In this document: positions 18,284-25,993 of the stretch, piece by piece
Layout: the number at the start of each line of letters is the position of its first letter
How positions within the stretch are numbered: the stretch's first letter is position 1
Source: Mycobacterium paraffinicum
GTDB taxonomy: Bacteria; Actinomycetota; Actinomycetes; Mycobacteriales; Mycobacteriaceae
Length of the DNA: 64,000 bases
Assembly (NCBI RefSeq): GCF_001907675.1
Contig: NZ_MPNT01000033.1
Span: 1-64,000, forward strand
Direction of reading: 5' to 3'
The notes under the pieces: generated by a model
The model's input: only the letters and a program-made list of their open reading frames with translations
Database searches by the model: none
What the model was told of the DNA's origin: nothing
Made by a program: the position numbers and the translations under genes

Positions 18284-19200
18284 TGCAGGGGCTGCTCTTT
18301 CAACGCCAGGACGGTCTCGCCCTTGGTGTAGCTCACCTCGCGGATGCCGAGGGCATCGCGGAGCCTGCCGGCGGGCAGGGTGACCGGTTTGGGCGCGGGC
18401 CCGTCGCCGGGCTTCGGCAGCGGGTACGCGGTCGTCGTCCCGCTGTAGAACGTCACCTTGCCCTCCGTCTTGGAAAACAGTTGGTGCACATGCCCGTTCA
18501 GACACGTGACCGACGAGAACCGGCGCAGGTAGGACAGCGCCTGGGTCGCGTCGTCGGTGCCCCAGCCCCAGTTCGGGTACATCGCGAACAACGGGATGTG
18601 GCTGAACACGATGATGGGGGTGTCGCTCGGCAGCCGCGCGACGTCCTTCTCGACGAACTCCAGTTGGTCGGTGCCCAGATGGCCGAGTTTGCGCAGGTTC
18701 AACGTGTTGACGAGCGCGATCACGTGGACGCCCGCGGTGTCGAAGCTGTACCAGCCGTCACCGACGGATCCGGCACCGAAGGCGCTGCGGTACTTCTGGC
18801 CCGCGTCGTCCACCGAGTCGTGCTCCCCGGGCACGGTGAACACGTGCGGCGTCTTCAGGCCGGTCATCATCTGCCTCACCTGGTCGAACTGCTCTGGGCT
18901 GGACAGGTGCGTGAGGTCGCCGGTGTGCACCACGAAATCCGGTGTGTAGCCGAGGTTGTTGACCTGGTCGATGGCGTGGCCGAACGTGCCGGCGACGTCC
19001 GGGTTGGGCGCCCCGGTGAAGCCGATGTGGCTGTCGCTGATCTGCGCGAACCGCAGGGCCGGGCGGGCGTGGGTGTGCTCGGTGGCGGCCGCGCCGGCGA
19101 CGTGCGAAATGACTTCGCCGCCAACCACGGAGAACCCGACCGCCGCGCCGAACCACGCCGTGTGCCGCATCAGCTGGCGGCGACTCATGTTCGGGTTCAT
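18280..19200 (-). CDS. Tat-exported metallophosphoesterase
   Basis: The protein has 306 residues. The N terminus MNPNMSRRQLMRHTAWFGAAVG is a twin-arginine signal, so it is exported folded. Metallophosphoesterase motifs appear in order: DSHIG, GDLTH, GEHD, FSHIPLF and GHVHQ; the usual GNHD Asn is Glu in the third motif. It probably hydrolyses phosphomono- or diesters using two metals in the cell envelope. The substrate is unknown. The start overlaps the end of the cupredoxin gene and its stop overlaps the start of the small membrane protein, so translation is coupled. Confidence 0.8.
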   Translation of the reverse strand: MNPNMSRRQLMRHTAWFGAAVGFSVVGGEVISHVAGAAATEHTHARPALRFAQISDSHIGFTGAPNPDVAGTFGHAIDQVNNLGYTPDFVVHTGDLTHLSSPEQFDQVRQMMTGLKTPHVFTVPGEHDSVDDAGQKYRSAFGAGSVGDGWYSFDTAGVHVIALVNTLNLRKLGHLGTDQLEFVEKDVARLPSDTPIIVFSHIPLFAMYPNWGWGTDDATQALSYLRRFSSVTCLNGHVHQLFSKTEGKVTFYSGTTTAYPLPKPGDGPAPKPVTLPAGRLRDALGIREVSYTKGETVLALKEQPLQ

Positions 19201-19592
19201 CGGGTCACCACCACGGTTCCGCGCATCATGGGGTGGATCGAGCACACGTAGTCGAAAGTGCCGGGGTCGGTGAAGGTGTGGGTGAAGGTGGCCCCGGTCC
19301 CCATCCCGGGCGAATGGAACGAACCGTCGCTCGCGGCGACGGTGTGCGGCTCTTCGTCTCGGTTGGTCCACGTGACGGTGGTGCCCGTTGCGACGGTCAG
19401 CGTGGCGGGCGCGAACGCGAAGCCGTCGATGTTGACCTGGTTGCCGCTCACCGGCGCCGTCGGCGCGGAGACGGACACCGAACCCATCGACATGCTGGGG
19501 CTGGAGCCGGCGGCGGGCCGCGAAGCCGAGCAGGCCGCCAGCAGCGCGGCGGCCAGCGCGGCCGCCGAAAGCTTTGTAGGCGTCATGCCCAT
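19197..19592 (-). CDS. Cupredoxin-type copper lipoprotein
   Basis: The protein has 131 residues. A lipoprotein signal with lipobox LLAAC (Cys21) precedes a Ser/Met-rich linker, then a plastocyanin/amicyanin-like fold at about 50-130. The type-1 copper ligands are visible: His83 in EEPHTV, and Cys117, His120 and Met122/123 in YVCSIHPMM. It is a small electron carrier anchored outside the membrane. It sits 24 bases after the Rieske gene and overlaps the phosphoesterase gene, implying a joint envelope redox function. Confidence 0.85.
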   Translation of the reverse strand: MGMTPTKLSAAALAAALLAACSASRPAAGSSPSMSMGSVSVSAPTAPVSGNQVNIDGFAFAPATLTVATGTTVTWTNRDEEPHTVAASDGSFHSPGMGTGATFTHTFTDPGTFDYVCSIHPMMRGTVVVTR

Positions 19593-19616
19593 AGATAGGG
19601 CGACGCGTTACACCGC

Positions 19617-20318
19617 TCAGGCGGGCTGGTCGGGACGCGGGGGCGCGAAGACCTCGATGACACCGTCGACCTCGCGAACCAGCAACGGCGGCAACGGCTT
19701 CGGGGCGATCGGCAACTGATGGGTGAGCACCTGCCCACTCGGCGAGAAGGACGTCGAGTGACAGGGGCAGCGCAGCGTGTCGTCGGGCGCGTCGAACCAC
19801 AACCGGCAGCCCTGGTGGGTGCATACCCCGGAGATGGCCTGCGGCTTGCCGTCGACACGGCGCACGAATCCGCTCACCGAACCGAGGTCGAACGGGTGCA
19901 TGACCCCGTCGGTCACCTGTGAGCTGGCCGCCACCCGCTGCCAGGTCCCGGCATTCGGCGTGAGCGGCGCGTTGTCGGCGGCCGGCATGCCACCGGTTCG
20001 ACCGCTGATCACCGCTCGGTCGATGGACACCGCGGTGACCGCGGCGGCCGCGGCCGCCGACGTGCCGACGATGACCTGGCGGCGGGTGTTGTTGCGCTTG
20101 GGCGCCACTTCCCCCCGGGCGTCGGACATCTGTTCGGCGAGGCGGCGATGCAGGTCGTCGAGGAACTCCGGGCGCGGCGCCTCGCCCCTGCGCCCGGCCG
20201 CGCGCAATTCGATCGCCGTGCGCAGCTGCGCCGCCTCGAAGTCGTCGGGGGCGAACGGCCTGGGCCGCCGGCCCCGCAACAGGTCGTCGACGTATCGGCG
20301 TAACCCTCGGGCGTTCAT
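19617..20318 (-). CDS. Membrane-anchored Rieske [2Fe-2S] protein with cytosolic N-terminal region
   Basis: The protein has 233 residues from the ATG overlapping the sigma-factor stop. Residues 1-78 are a charged, helical cytosolic region. Residues 79-100 hold a twin-Arg and a membrane helix (RRQVIVGTSAAAAAAV). Residues 125-228 are a Rieske fold with cluster ligands Cys166/His168 (CTHQGC) and Cys184/His187 (CPCHS). Cys171 and Cys186 can form the disulfide typical of high-potential Rieske centres. The arrangement, cytosolic head/helix/external redox domain directly behind an ECF sigma gene, is what one expects of an anti-sigma factor. That role is inference; a HxxxCxxC zinc motif is not present. 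Alternatively it simply passes electrons to the downstream cupredoxin. Confidence 0.85.
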   Translation of the reverse strand: MNARGLRRYVDDLLRGRRPRPFAPDDFEAAQLRTAIELRAAGRRGEAPRPEFLDDLHRRLAEQMSDARGEVAPKRNNTRRQVIVGTSAAAAAAVTAVSIDRAVISGRTGGMPAADNAPLTPNAGTWQRVAASSQVTDGVMHPFDLGSVSGFVRRVDGKPQAISGVCTHQGCRLWFDAPDDTLRCPCHSTSFSPSGQVLTHQLPIAPKPLPPLLVREVDGVIEVFAPPRPDQPA

Positions 20319-20860
20319 GCGCCCCCCTCGTTCACCTGCGCCGCCAGCCGCAGCGCGCGATGCTGTAGCACCTTGGCGTTGGCGACGCTGACCCCGAGCT
20401 CCGCCGCGGAGTCCTTGATCGAATGACCCTGCAGGAAGCGCAATTCGAGGATGTGGCGGTAACGGTCCGGGAGGTTGTCCAGGACCCGGGCGACACGCTG
20501 CGGCGCCGTGCTGATCGCCTCCTCGCTCTCCGGTGGCTGTTCGATGTCGTCGATCGAGGTTATCGCCCGGCCCAGGGTCTCGCGCCAATGCGCGGCCAGC
20601 ACCGTCCGCGCGGTGACCCGCAGATAGGCGCGCACCTCGCCGACGCTCGCGGTCAGCCGCAGCGGCCGCAGCGCCGCGAGGAAGACCTCGGCCGTGAGGT
20701 CCTCGGCGTCGGCCCGGTTGCCGACCCGCGCGAACAGCGTGCGATACACCCAGGACGCGTTGTCCTGGTACACCGCTTCCCAATCGGGATAGCCGTCGTC
20801 AAAGCCGCTGTCGGGCACCGCCCGCAGCGGCCGTTTGACGGGTTCGTTTGCTGCCGCCAC
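20315..20860 (-). CDS. ECF-family RNA polymerase sigma factor
   Basis: The protein has 181 residues. Region 2 (about 30-95) contains VYRTLFARVGNRADAEDLTAEVFLAAL. Region 4 (about 120-175) contains LDNLPDRYRHILELRFLQG and the helix-turn-helix SIKDSAAELGVSVANAKVLQHRAL. There is no N-terminal region 1, consistent with the ECF group. It heads a five-gene operon in which sigma, Rieske, cupredoxin, phosphoesterase and membrane protein overlap or nearly abut. The -35/-10 it recognises may lie just upstream at 20861-20905, but no motif could be fixed. Confidence 0.9.
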   Translation of the reverse strand: MAAANEPVKRPLRAVPDSGFDDGYPDWEAVYQDNASWVYRTLFARVGNRADAEDLTAEVFLAALRPLRLTASVGEVRAYLRVTARTVLAAHWRETLGRAITSIDDIEQPPESEEAISTAPQRVARVLDNLPDRYRHILELRFLQGHSIKDSAAELGVSVANAKVLQHRALRLAAQVNEGGA

Positions 20861-20905
20861 GTGCCTCCTCCACCCGATGAATATCGAGCCGGGTTACACC
20901 GGATA

Positions 20906-22330
20906 TCACGGTGCGGCGAGCGAGGTTTGTTCACTGAGCAGCTCGTCGAGCTTGGTGGCGGTGGCCGAAAACACCGACTTGGCGATGCCCAGTATCCGTT
21001 CGCGAACCCGGGGCTTCGCCGAGGCCGGCGGCAGGAGGTGGCCGATCAGGTGACCGAACAGGTCCAGGCGCGCCGCGGACATCCAGGCGGTCAGGTCCGG
21101 GTCGTCGAGCCAGCGCAGCTGGTTGGCGTAGTCGGCCCGCGCCAGCCGCAGCCAGTCCGTGTCGGTGTCGGGATGCGGCAACGGCACGCACAGCTCGTTT
21201 TTCACCAGGTCGTCGGGGTACGCGGCTTCGACGTGGGCGATCAGCGCGGCGCTGAAGATCTGTTGGCAGCCGCGCACGGCCTGCAACGTAATCCGGTCGG
21301 CAGTGAAAATCGGTGTGGCGGGCCGTTTTTCGGCGCCGTCGGCGGTGCAGTCGATGTACAGCGCGTCGCCGACGCGTGTCACCGTGCCGCCGTCGAGGAC
21401 CATCCGGTCCGCCTCGACGCGCCGCACATGTCCCATCCGGATCACGTCGCCGATCCGCCGGAGCTGATCGAGTTCGGGCCGGGTGACGGTCGCGCAGCGG
21501 TACATGGTCGGGCGCACCGCCGGGTCGATACGCAGCAGCAGGCCGGCGTCCTCTTGCCGCGCGAACAGGTCCTCGATCGATGTCGCGTCCCGGATGGCCC
21601 GCAGCTGCGCGGTGAAGCTGTTCTTGATGACGTCGGCGAACAACGCCCCCGGCTGCATCGTCGCGCGATCGAGCAGCCAGGAGTCGCGCGGCATGATCCA
21701 CGTCAGCCGGTCCGGCGCGATGCCCTGGCCGAGCAACCACAGGCAGGTGTCGATGCCGGTCTTGCCGGCCCCGACGATCACATAACGCTCGTGGGCGCCG
21801 AGTCTCGGCAGGTCGCCGGGCGGCACACAGGTGACGCCCGGCGCGACCGCGTAGGGCGGCGGGCGCATGGCCGGCACCGTGACGCGCATGTACGTGGCGT
21901 CGACGATGCGGCGCGCCACGGTGACGGTGTAATCGTCGCCCGCGAGCGTGGTGAAGCGGCCATCACCGCGATACTCGCTCATCGGGAAGTAGGTGACCCG
22001 CCCGCTCGCCAACAGCTGCCGGCGCATCACGTGGTCGTAGTAGGCACACACCTCCCCCGCCGTGGCCAACTCGTAAAGGCCTTGGTTCCAACCGATTTGA
22101 TCGATCGAGCCGCCGCCAAGCGGCAGCGAGTTGACACCGTAGAACGCCGAGGGCTGATGCAGGCGGACGAACGGGTAGGCCATGGTCCAGTGCCCGCCCG
22201 GCTGGTGGTAGCGGTCGACCAGCACCACGCGGGTGTCCGTGCCCGACGTCTCCGTGACCAGCGTGTCGACGAACGCCATGCCCATGGCGCCCGCGCCGAC
22301 CACCAGGTAGTCGGCCTCGATGGTGCGCAT
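20906..22330 (-). CDS. FAD/NAD(P)-binding flavoprotein, monooxygenase-like
   Basis: The protein has 474 residues starting at MRTIEADYLVVGAGAMGMAF; the longer frame to 22441 runs into the TetR gene. An FAD-binding GAGAMG is at the N terminus, followed by VVLVDRYHQPGGHW, which resembles the NAD/FAD-binding protein family related to flavin monooxygenases. A second nucleotide site VIVGAGKTGID is near 190. The substrate is unknown. It lies 20 bases behind the TetR gene on the same strand and is probably controlled by it. Confidence 0.75.
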   Translation of the reverse strand: MRTIEADYLVVGAGAMGMAFVDTLVTETSGTDTRVVLVDRYHQPGGHWTMAYPFVRLHQPSAFYGVNSLPLGGGSIDQIGWNQGLYELATAGEVCAYYDHVMRRQLLASGRVTYFPMSEYRGDGRFTTLAGDDYTVTVARRIVDATYMRVTVPAMRPPPYAVAPGVTCVPPGDLPRLGAHERYVIVGAGKTGIDTCLWLLGQGIAPDRLTWIMPRDSWLLDRATMQPGALFADVIKNSFTAQLRAIRDATSIEDLFARQEDAGLLLRIDPAVRPTMYRCATVTRPELDQLRRIGDVIRMGHVRRVEADRMVLDGGTVTRVGDALYIDCTADGAEKRPATPIFTADRITLQAVRGCQQIFSAALIAHVEAAYPDDLVKNELCVPLPHPDTDTDWLRLARADYANQLRWLDDPDLTAWMSAARLDLFGHLIGHLLPPASAKPRVRERILGIAKSVFSATATKLDELLSEQTSLAAP

Positions 22331-22350
22331 ACGCCTGAAGGCTAGCGCGC

Positions 22351-22923
22351 TCAGCCGATGTCGGCGGCCGCGGCGCGGAGGTCGTCCAGGGCCTTGCGGG
22401 CCAATTCGGCGAGGTCCTGGTCGTCGTCCGCCGCGAGCCATTCGGCGTAGGCCTCCTTGAACGCCAGCACGCCCAACTCGGCCGCCAGGGCCGCCGCCCG
22501 GTCCGGCACACCCCGGGCGCGCAGCGCGTCCGCCATGGCCGCAGCGAGGCCGACCTGTTTGAGGGCGTCGCGCTCCTGCAGCTCGGTGCTGCTGGCGATG
22601 ACGGCCTGCAGCCGGGGACCCAGCTGGCGATTGAACGGCGTCATCGGCCCGGCCGCCCGCTGCAGCCCGGCGCCAACCGCGGCGAGCGGGCTCGCGTCCG
22701 GTGGCGCCGAGGCGATGCCTTCCGTCAGGAGTCGAGCGAGGGTCTCCTGGCCGGCGGCCAGCACCTCGCGCTTGTCGGGGAAGTACCGGAAGAAGGTGCT
22801 CTTCGTCAGGCCGGCCTGGTCGGCGATCTCGGCGACGGTGGTCCGGTCGTAACCCTGCTCGGCGAACAGCTGGAGGGCGGCGACGACCAACCGCGCGCGC
22901 GCATCCGGTTCCCAGCGGGGCAT
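22351..22923 (-). CDS. TetR-family transcriptional regulator
   Basis: The protein has 190 residues from ATG 22923 (MPRWEPDARARLVVAALQLF). A TetR helix-turn-helix occupies residues about 10-55: GYDRTTVAEIADQAGLTKSTFFRYFPDKREVL. Longer starts at 22947 or 22992 would place the operator-like repeats inside the coding region, so they are rejected. It is divergent from an epimerase gene and leads the flavoprotein gene. The three repeats at 22950-22992 are its likely operators. Confidence 0.88.
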   Translation of the reverse strand: MPRWEPDARARLVVAALQLFAEQGYDRTTVAEIADQAGLTKSTFFRYFPDKREVLAAGQETLARLLTEGIASAPPDASPLAAVGAGLQRAAGPMTPFNRQLGPRLQAVIASSTELQERDALKQVGLAAAMADALRARGVPDRAAALAAELGVLAFKEAYAEWLAADDDQDLAELARKALDDLRAAAADIG

Positions 22924-22949
22924 CCGGTCATCGTAGCGATGCGACATTT

Positions 22950-22992
22950 GTCCCATCACTCTGCTAGCGTGATGAGACCTAAGTCCCATCAC
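22950..22992. promoter_or_regulatory. Candidate TetR operator: three GTCCCATCAC-type half-sites
   Basis: GTCCCATCAC occurs at 22950-22959 and again at 22983-22992, with an inverted copy GTGATGAGAC (one mismatch) at 22969-22978. They fill the 83-base space between the divergent TetR and epimerase starts, as expected for an autoregulated divergent promoter. Confidence 0.6.
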
Positions 22993-23006
22993 TCGAGGAG
23001 ATGCTC

Positions 23007-23885
23007 ATGCGCGTTTTCGTCACCGGCGCCACCGGCGGGATCGGTTCGGCCGTCGTGCCCGAGCTCATCGGCGCGGGCCACGAGGTCCTGGCGCTGGCGC
23101 GCTCCGACGCGTCGGCGCGGGCCGCCAAGTCCCTGGGGGCCGACGTGCTGCCCGGCGATCTCGACGACCCGGAGAGCCTGCGCACGGGCGCCATGGAGTC
23201 CGACGCGGTCATTCACCTCGCGTTCCTGCACTTCGACGATTTCGAGAAGGCGGTCGCCCAGGAGGCCGGTGCCGTCGAGGCTTTCGGTGCCGTGCTCGAC
23301 GGGACCGGAAAACCGTTCGTGATGGCCTCGGGCACGCCTCCCATCCCCGGCCGTACTTCCACCGAGCGCGATTCGATTCCGACCGAGGGGCCCGTCGGCG
23401 GCCGCGGCCGAAACGCGCAGGCCGCCCTGGAACTGGCGGGCCGAGGGGTTCGCTCGGCGGTCGTCCGCCTCCCCCGCTCCGTCCATCGGGCGGGCGGGCC
23501 GTGCGGTTTCGCCTCGCTGCTCGTCGAGGCCGCCCGCCGAACCGGGGTATCCGGATACGTCGGCGACGGCACCCAGCGCTGGCCCGCCGTGCACGTCCTC
23601 GACGCCGCACGACTGTTTCGCGTGGTCCTCGAGGAGGCCACCCCCGGGACGGTGGCGCACGCCGTCGGCGACGAGGGCGACCCGATGCGCGCGCTCGCCG
23701 AGGCCATCGGGCGCCAGCTCGACCTCCGCGCGGCGTCGGTCCCGGCGGAGCACTTCGGGTTCCTCGGCGCGATCTTCGCCCTGGACCAGCCGGCCTCGAG
23801 CGAGCTGACGCGAGAGAGGTTCGGCTGGCGCCCCACCCATCCGAGCCTGTTGGCGGACCTGGAGGTCGGGAACTACCCCGTGTGA
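23007..23885 (+). CDS. NAD(P)-dependent epimerase/dehydratase (extended SDR)
   Basis: The protein has 292 residues. The start at 23007 gives MRVFVTGATGGIG with GAGGAG at a proper 7-base distance; the ATG two codons upstream is too close to that site. The Rossmann motif TGATGGIG is intact and VIHLAFLHFDDF matches the extended SDR family. The usual YxxxK is not obvious (GGRGRNAQAALEL lies there), so it may be a catalytically atypical NAD(P)-binding member. It is divergent from TetR across the operator repeats. Confidence 0.75.
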   Translation: MRVFVTGATGGIGSAVVPELIGAGHEVLALARSDASARAAKSLGADVLPGDLDDPESLRTGAMESDAVIHLAFLHFDDFEKAVAQEAGAVEAFGAVLDGTGKPFVMASGTPPIPGRTSTERDSIPTEGPVGGRGRNAQAALELAGRGVRSAVVRLPRSVHRAGGPCGFASLLVEAARRTGVSGYVGDGTQRWPAVHVLDAARLFRVVLEEATPGTVAHAVGDEGDPMRALAEAIGRQLDLRAASVPAEHFGFLGAIFALDQPASSELTRERFGWRPTHPSLLADLEVGNYPV

Positions 23886-23901
23886 GGCTACGGTCGCGAC
23901 C

Positions 23902-24393
23902 ATGATCAGCTGGAGAGAGTTCACGGAAGTCGCTCCGCGCATCGCGACCGTCTTCGCCCGCCGCCACGCCGCGACCGGCAACCTGTGCATGCTGGCCACG
24001 CTTCGCTCGGACGGATTTCCCCGGATCAGCCCGATCGAGCCGAGGATCTTCGAGGATCAGCTCTGGATCGTCGGTATGCCGGGTACGACCAAATTCCACG
24101 ACCTGTCTCGCGATCCGCGTTTCTGCCTGCACACCGCCACCGTCGACACCGAGGTCAAAGAGGGGGACGCGAAGTTGTTCGGCGTCGTCGAGGACGTCGC
24201 GGACGGGGCCGTGCGTGAACGATTCGCCGAAGCGCTCTACGAAGAGACCGGCTTGGACATTCGGGGGCAGGAGTTCGACCACTTCTATCGGGCCGACGTG
24301 ACCGGTGGGTCTGCGGTCGAGGTGACCGATGGCCACCTGGACATCACGATCTGGAAGCGCGGCGAAGCCGAGCGGGTCGTACGCAAGCACTGA
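23902..24393 (+). CDS. Pyridoxamine 5'-phosphate oxidase-like flavin/F420 protein
   Basis: The protein has 163 residues with a split beta-barrel (PNPOx-like) fold: NLCMLATLRSDGFPRISPIEP, then DQLWIVGMPGTTKFHDLSRDPRFCLH. Members bind FMN, F420 or haem and have varied roles. The cofactor cannot be read here. It begins 16 bases after the epimerase gene, so the two are probably co-transcribed. Confidence 0.75.
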   Translation: MISWREFTEVAPRIATVFARRHAATGNLCMLATLRSDGFPRISPIEPRIFEDQLWIVGMPGTTKFHDLSRDPRFCLHTATVDTEVKEGDAKLFGVVEDVADGAVRERFAEALYEETGLDIRGQEFDHFYRADVTGGSAVEVTDGHLDITIWKRGEAERVVRKH

Positions 24394-24416
24394 ACGCCTT
24401 GCCACGCCCGAGCCAA

Positions 24417-24449
24417 GTTACTAGGATATGCAAGTATTCGCTGAGTAAC
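24417..24449. promoter_or_regulatory. Candidate operator upstream of the mms operon
   Basis: GTTACT (24417-24422) and AGTAAC (24444-24449) form an inverted repeat around the AT-richer centre AGGATATGCAAGTATTCG, 17 bases before the mmsA ATG. It may be a regulator site or overlap the promoter. No regulator gene is adjacent. Confidence 0.4.
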
Positions 24450-24466
24450 GACGACCCGAGGGCACC

Positions 24467-25987
24467 ATGAGCACACAGATCCCGCACTTCATCGATGGGC
24501 AGCGCACCGCCGGCCAGTCCAGCCGCACCGCCGACGTCCTCAACCCGAGCACCGGCGCGGTGCAGGCGCAGGTGCCGATGGCGGGCAAGGCCGACGTCGA
24601 TGCCGCGGTGGCCTCGGCCGTCGAGGCCCAAAAGGGTTGGGCCGCATGGAATCCGCAGCGTCGCGCGCGGGTGATGATGCGTTTCATCGACCTGGTCAAC
24701 GACCACATGGACGAGCTCGCCGAGCTGCTGTCCCTCGAGCATGGCAAGACGCTGGCCGACGCGCGCGGTGACATCCAGCGCGGCATCGAGGTCATCGAGT
24801 TCGCCGTCGGCATCCCCCACCTGCTCAAGGGCGAGTACAGCGAGGGCGCCGGTCCCGGCATCGACGTGTACTCGCTGCGTCAGCCGCTGGGCGTGGTCGC
24901 GGGCATCACGCCGTTCAACTTCCCGGCGATGATCCCGCTGTGGAAGGCCGGGCCGGCACTGGCGTGCGGGAACGCCTTCGTCCTCAAGCCCAGCGAGCGC
25001 GACCCCTCGGTCCCGGTGCGGCTAGCCGAGCTTTTCTTGGAGGCGGGCCTGCCGCCCGGCGTCTTCCAGGTCGTGCACGGCGACAAGGAGGCTGTCGACG
25101 CCATCCTGCACCACCCCGACATCGCGGCGGTGGGCTTCGTCGGCAGCTCCGACATCGCGCAGTACATCTACGCGACGGCCGCGGCCACCGGCAAGCGCTC
25201 ACAGTGCTTCGGCGGCGCGAAGAACCACATGATCGTGATGCCCGACGCCGACCTCGACCAGGCCGTCGACGCGCTGATCGGCGCCGGCTACGGCAGCGCA
25301 GGTGAACGCTGCATGGCGATCAGCGTCGCGGTTCCGGTCGGCGAGCAGACCGCGAATCGGTTGCGCGCCAGGCTCGTCGACCGGATCAACAACCTGCGGG
25401 TGGGGCACAGCCTGGACCCCAAGGCCGACTACGGCCCGCTGGTCACCGAGGCCGCCCTGGCGCGCGTGCGCGATTACATCGAGCAGGGCGTGGCCGCCGG
25501 CGCGGAGATCGTGGTCGACGGGCGCGAACGCGCCAGCGACGACCTGACGTTCGACGACGCCAGCCTCGAGGGCGGATTCTTCATCGGCCCAACCCTGTTC
25601 GACCACGTCACCCCCGACATGTCGATCTACACCGACGAGATCTTCGGACCCGTGCTGTGCATCGTGCGCGCCCACGACTACGAAGAAGCGCTGCGGCTGC
25701 CGTCGGAGCACGAGTACGGCAACGGGGTCGCGATCTTCACCCGCGACGGCGACGCCGCGCGTGACTTCGTGTCCCGGGTGCAGGTGGGCATGGTCGGCGT
25801 CAATGTGCCGATCCCGGTTCCGGTGGCCTACCACACCTTCGGCGGTTGGAAGCGCTCGGGCTTCGGCGACCTCAACCAGCACGGCCCGGCGTCGATCCAG
25901 TTCTACACCAAGGTCAAGACCGTCACGTCGCGGTGGCCGTCCGGCATCAAGGACGGGGCCGAATTCGTGATCCCCACGATGGATTAG
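24467..25987 (+). CDS. mmsA: CoA-acylating methylmalonate-semialdehyde dehydrogenase
   Basis: The protein has 506 residues, full length for the family. It converts (methyl)malonate semialdehyde to propionyl-CoA or acetyl-CoA in valine and thymine breakdown. Visible are ITPFNFPAMIPLWK (148-160), the NAD-binding GFVGSS near 223-228, and the catalytic Cys282 in GERCMAIS. It is the first gene of mmsA-fadE9-mmsB, the same order as M. tuberculosis Rv0753c-Rv0751c (recalled). Confidence 0.95.
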   Translation: MSTQIPHFIDGQRTAGQSSRTADVLNPSTGAVQAQVPMAGKADVDAAVASAVEAQKGWAAWNPQRRARVMMRFIDLVNDHMDELAELLSLEHGKTLADARGDIQRGIEVIEFAVGIPHLLKGEYSEGAGPGIDVYSLRQPLGVVAGITPFNFPAMIPLWKAGPALACGNAFVLKPSERDPSVPVRLAELFLEAGLPPGVFQVVHGDKEAVDAILHHPDIAAVGFVGSSDIAQYIYATAAATGKRSQCFGGAKNHMIVMPDADLDQAVDALIGAGYGSAGERCMAISVAVPVGEQTANRLRARLVDRINNLRVGHSLDPKADYGPLVTEAALARVRDYIEQGVAAGAEIVVDGRERASDDLTFDDASLEGGFFIGPTLFDHVTPDMSIYTDEIFGPVLCIVRAHDYEEALRLPSEHEYGNGVAIFTRDGDAARDFVSRVQVGMVGVNVPIPVPVAYHTFGGWKRSGFGDLNQHGPASIQFYTKVKTVTSRWPSGIKDGAEFVIPTMD

Positions 25988-25993
25988 GGCACC

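Noticed and set aside
20423..22345. Open frame of 640 codons on the plus strand
   Set aside because: Antisense to the sigma factor and flavoprotein genes, with composition typical of GC-rich shadows and no recognisable domain.
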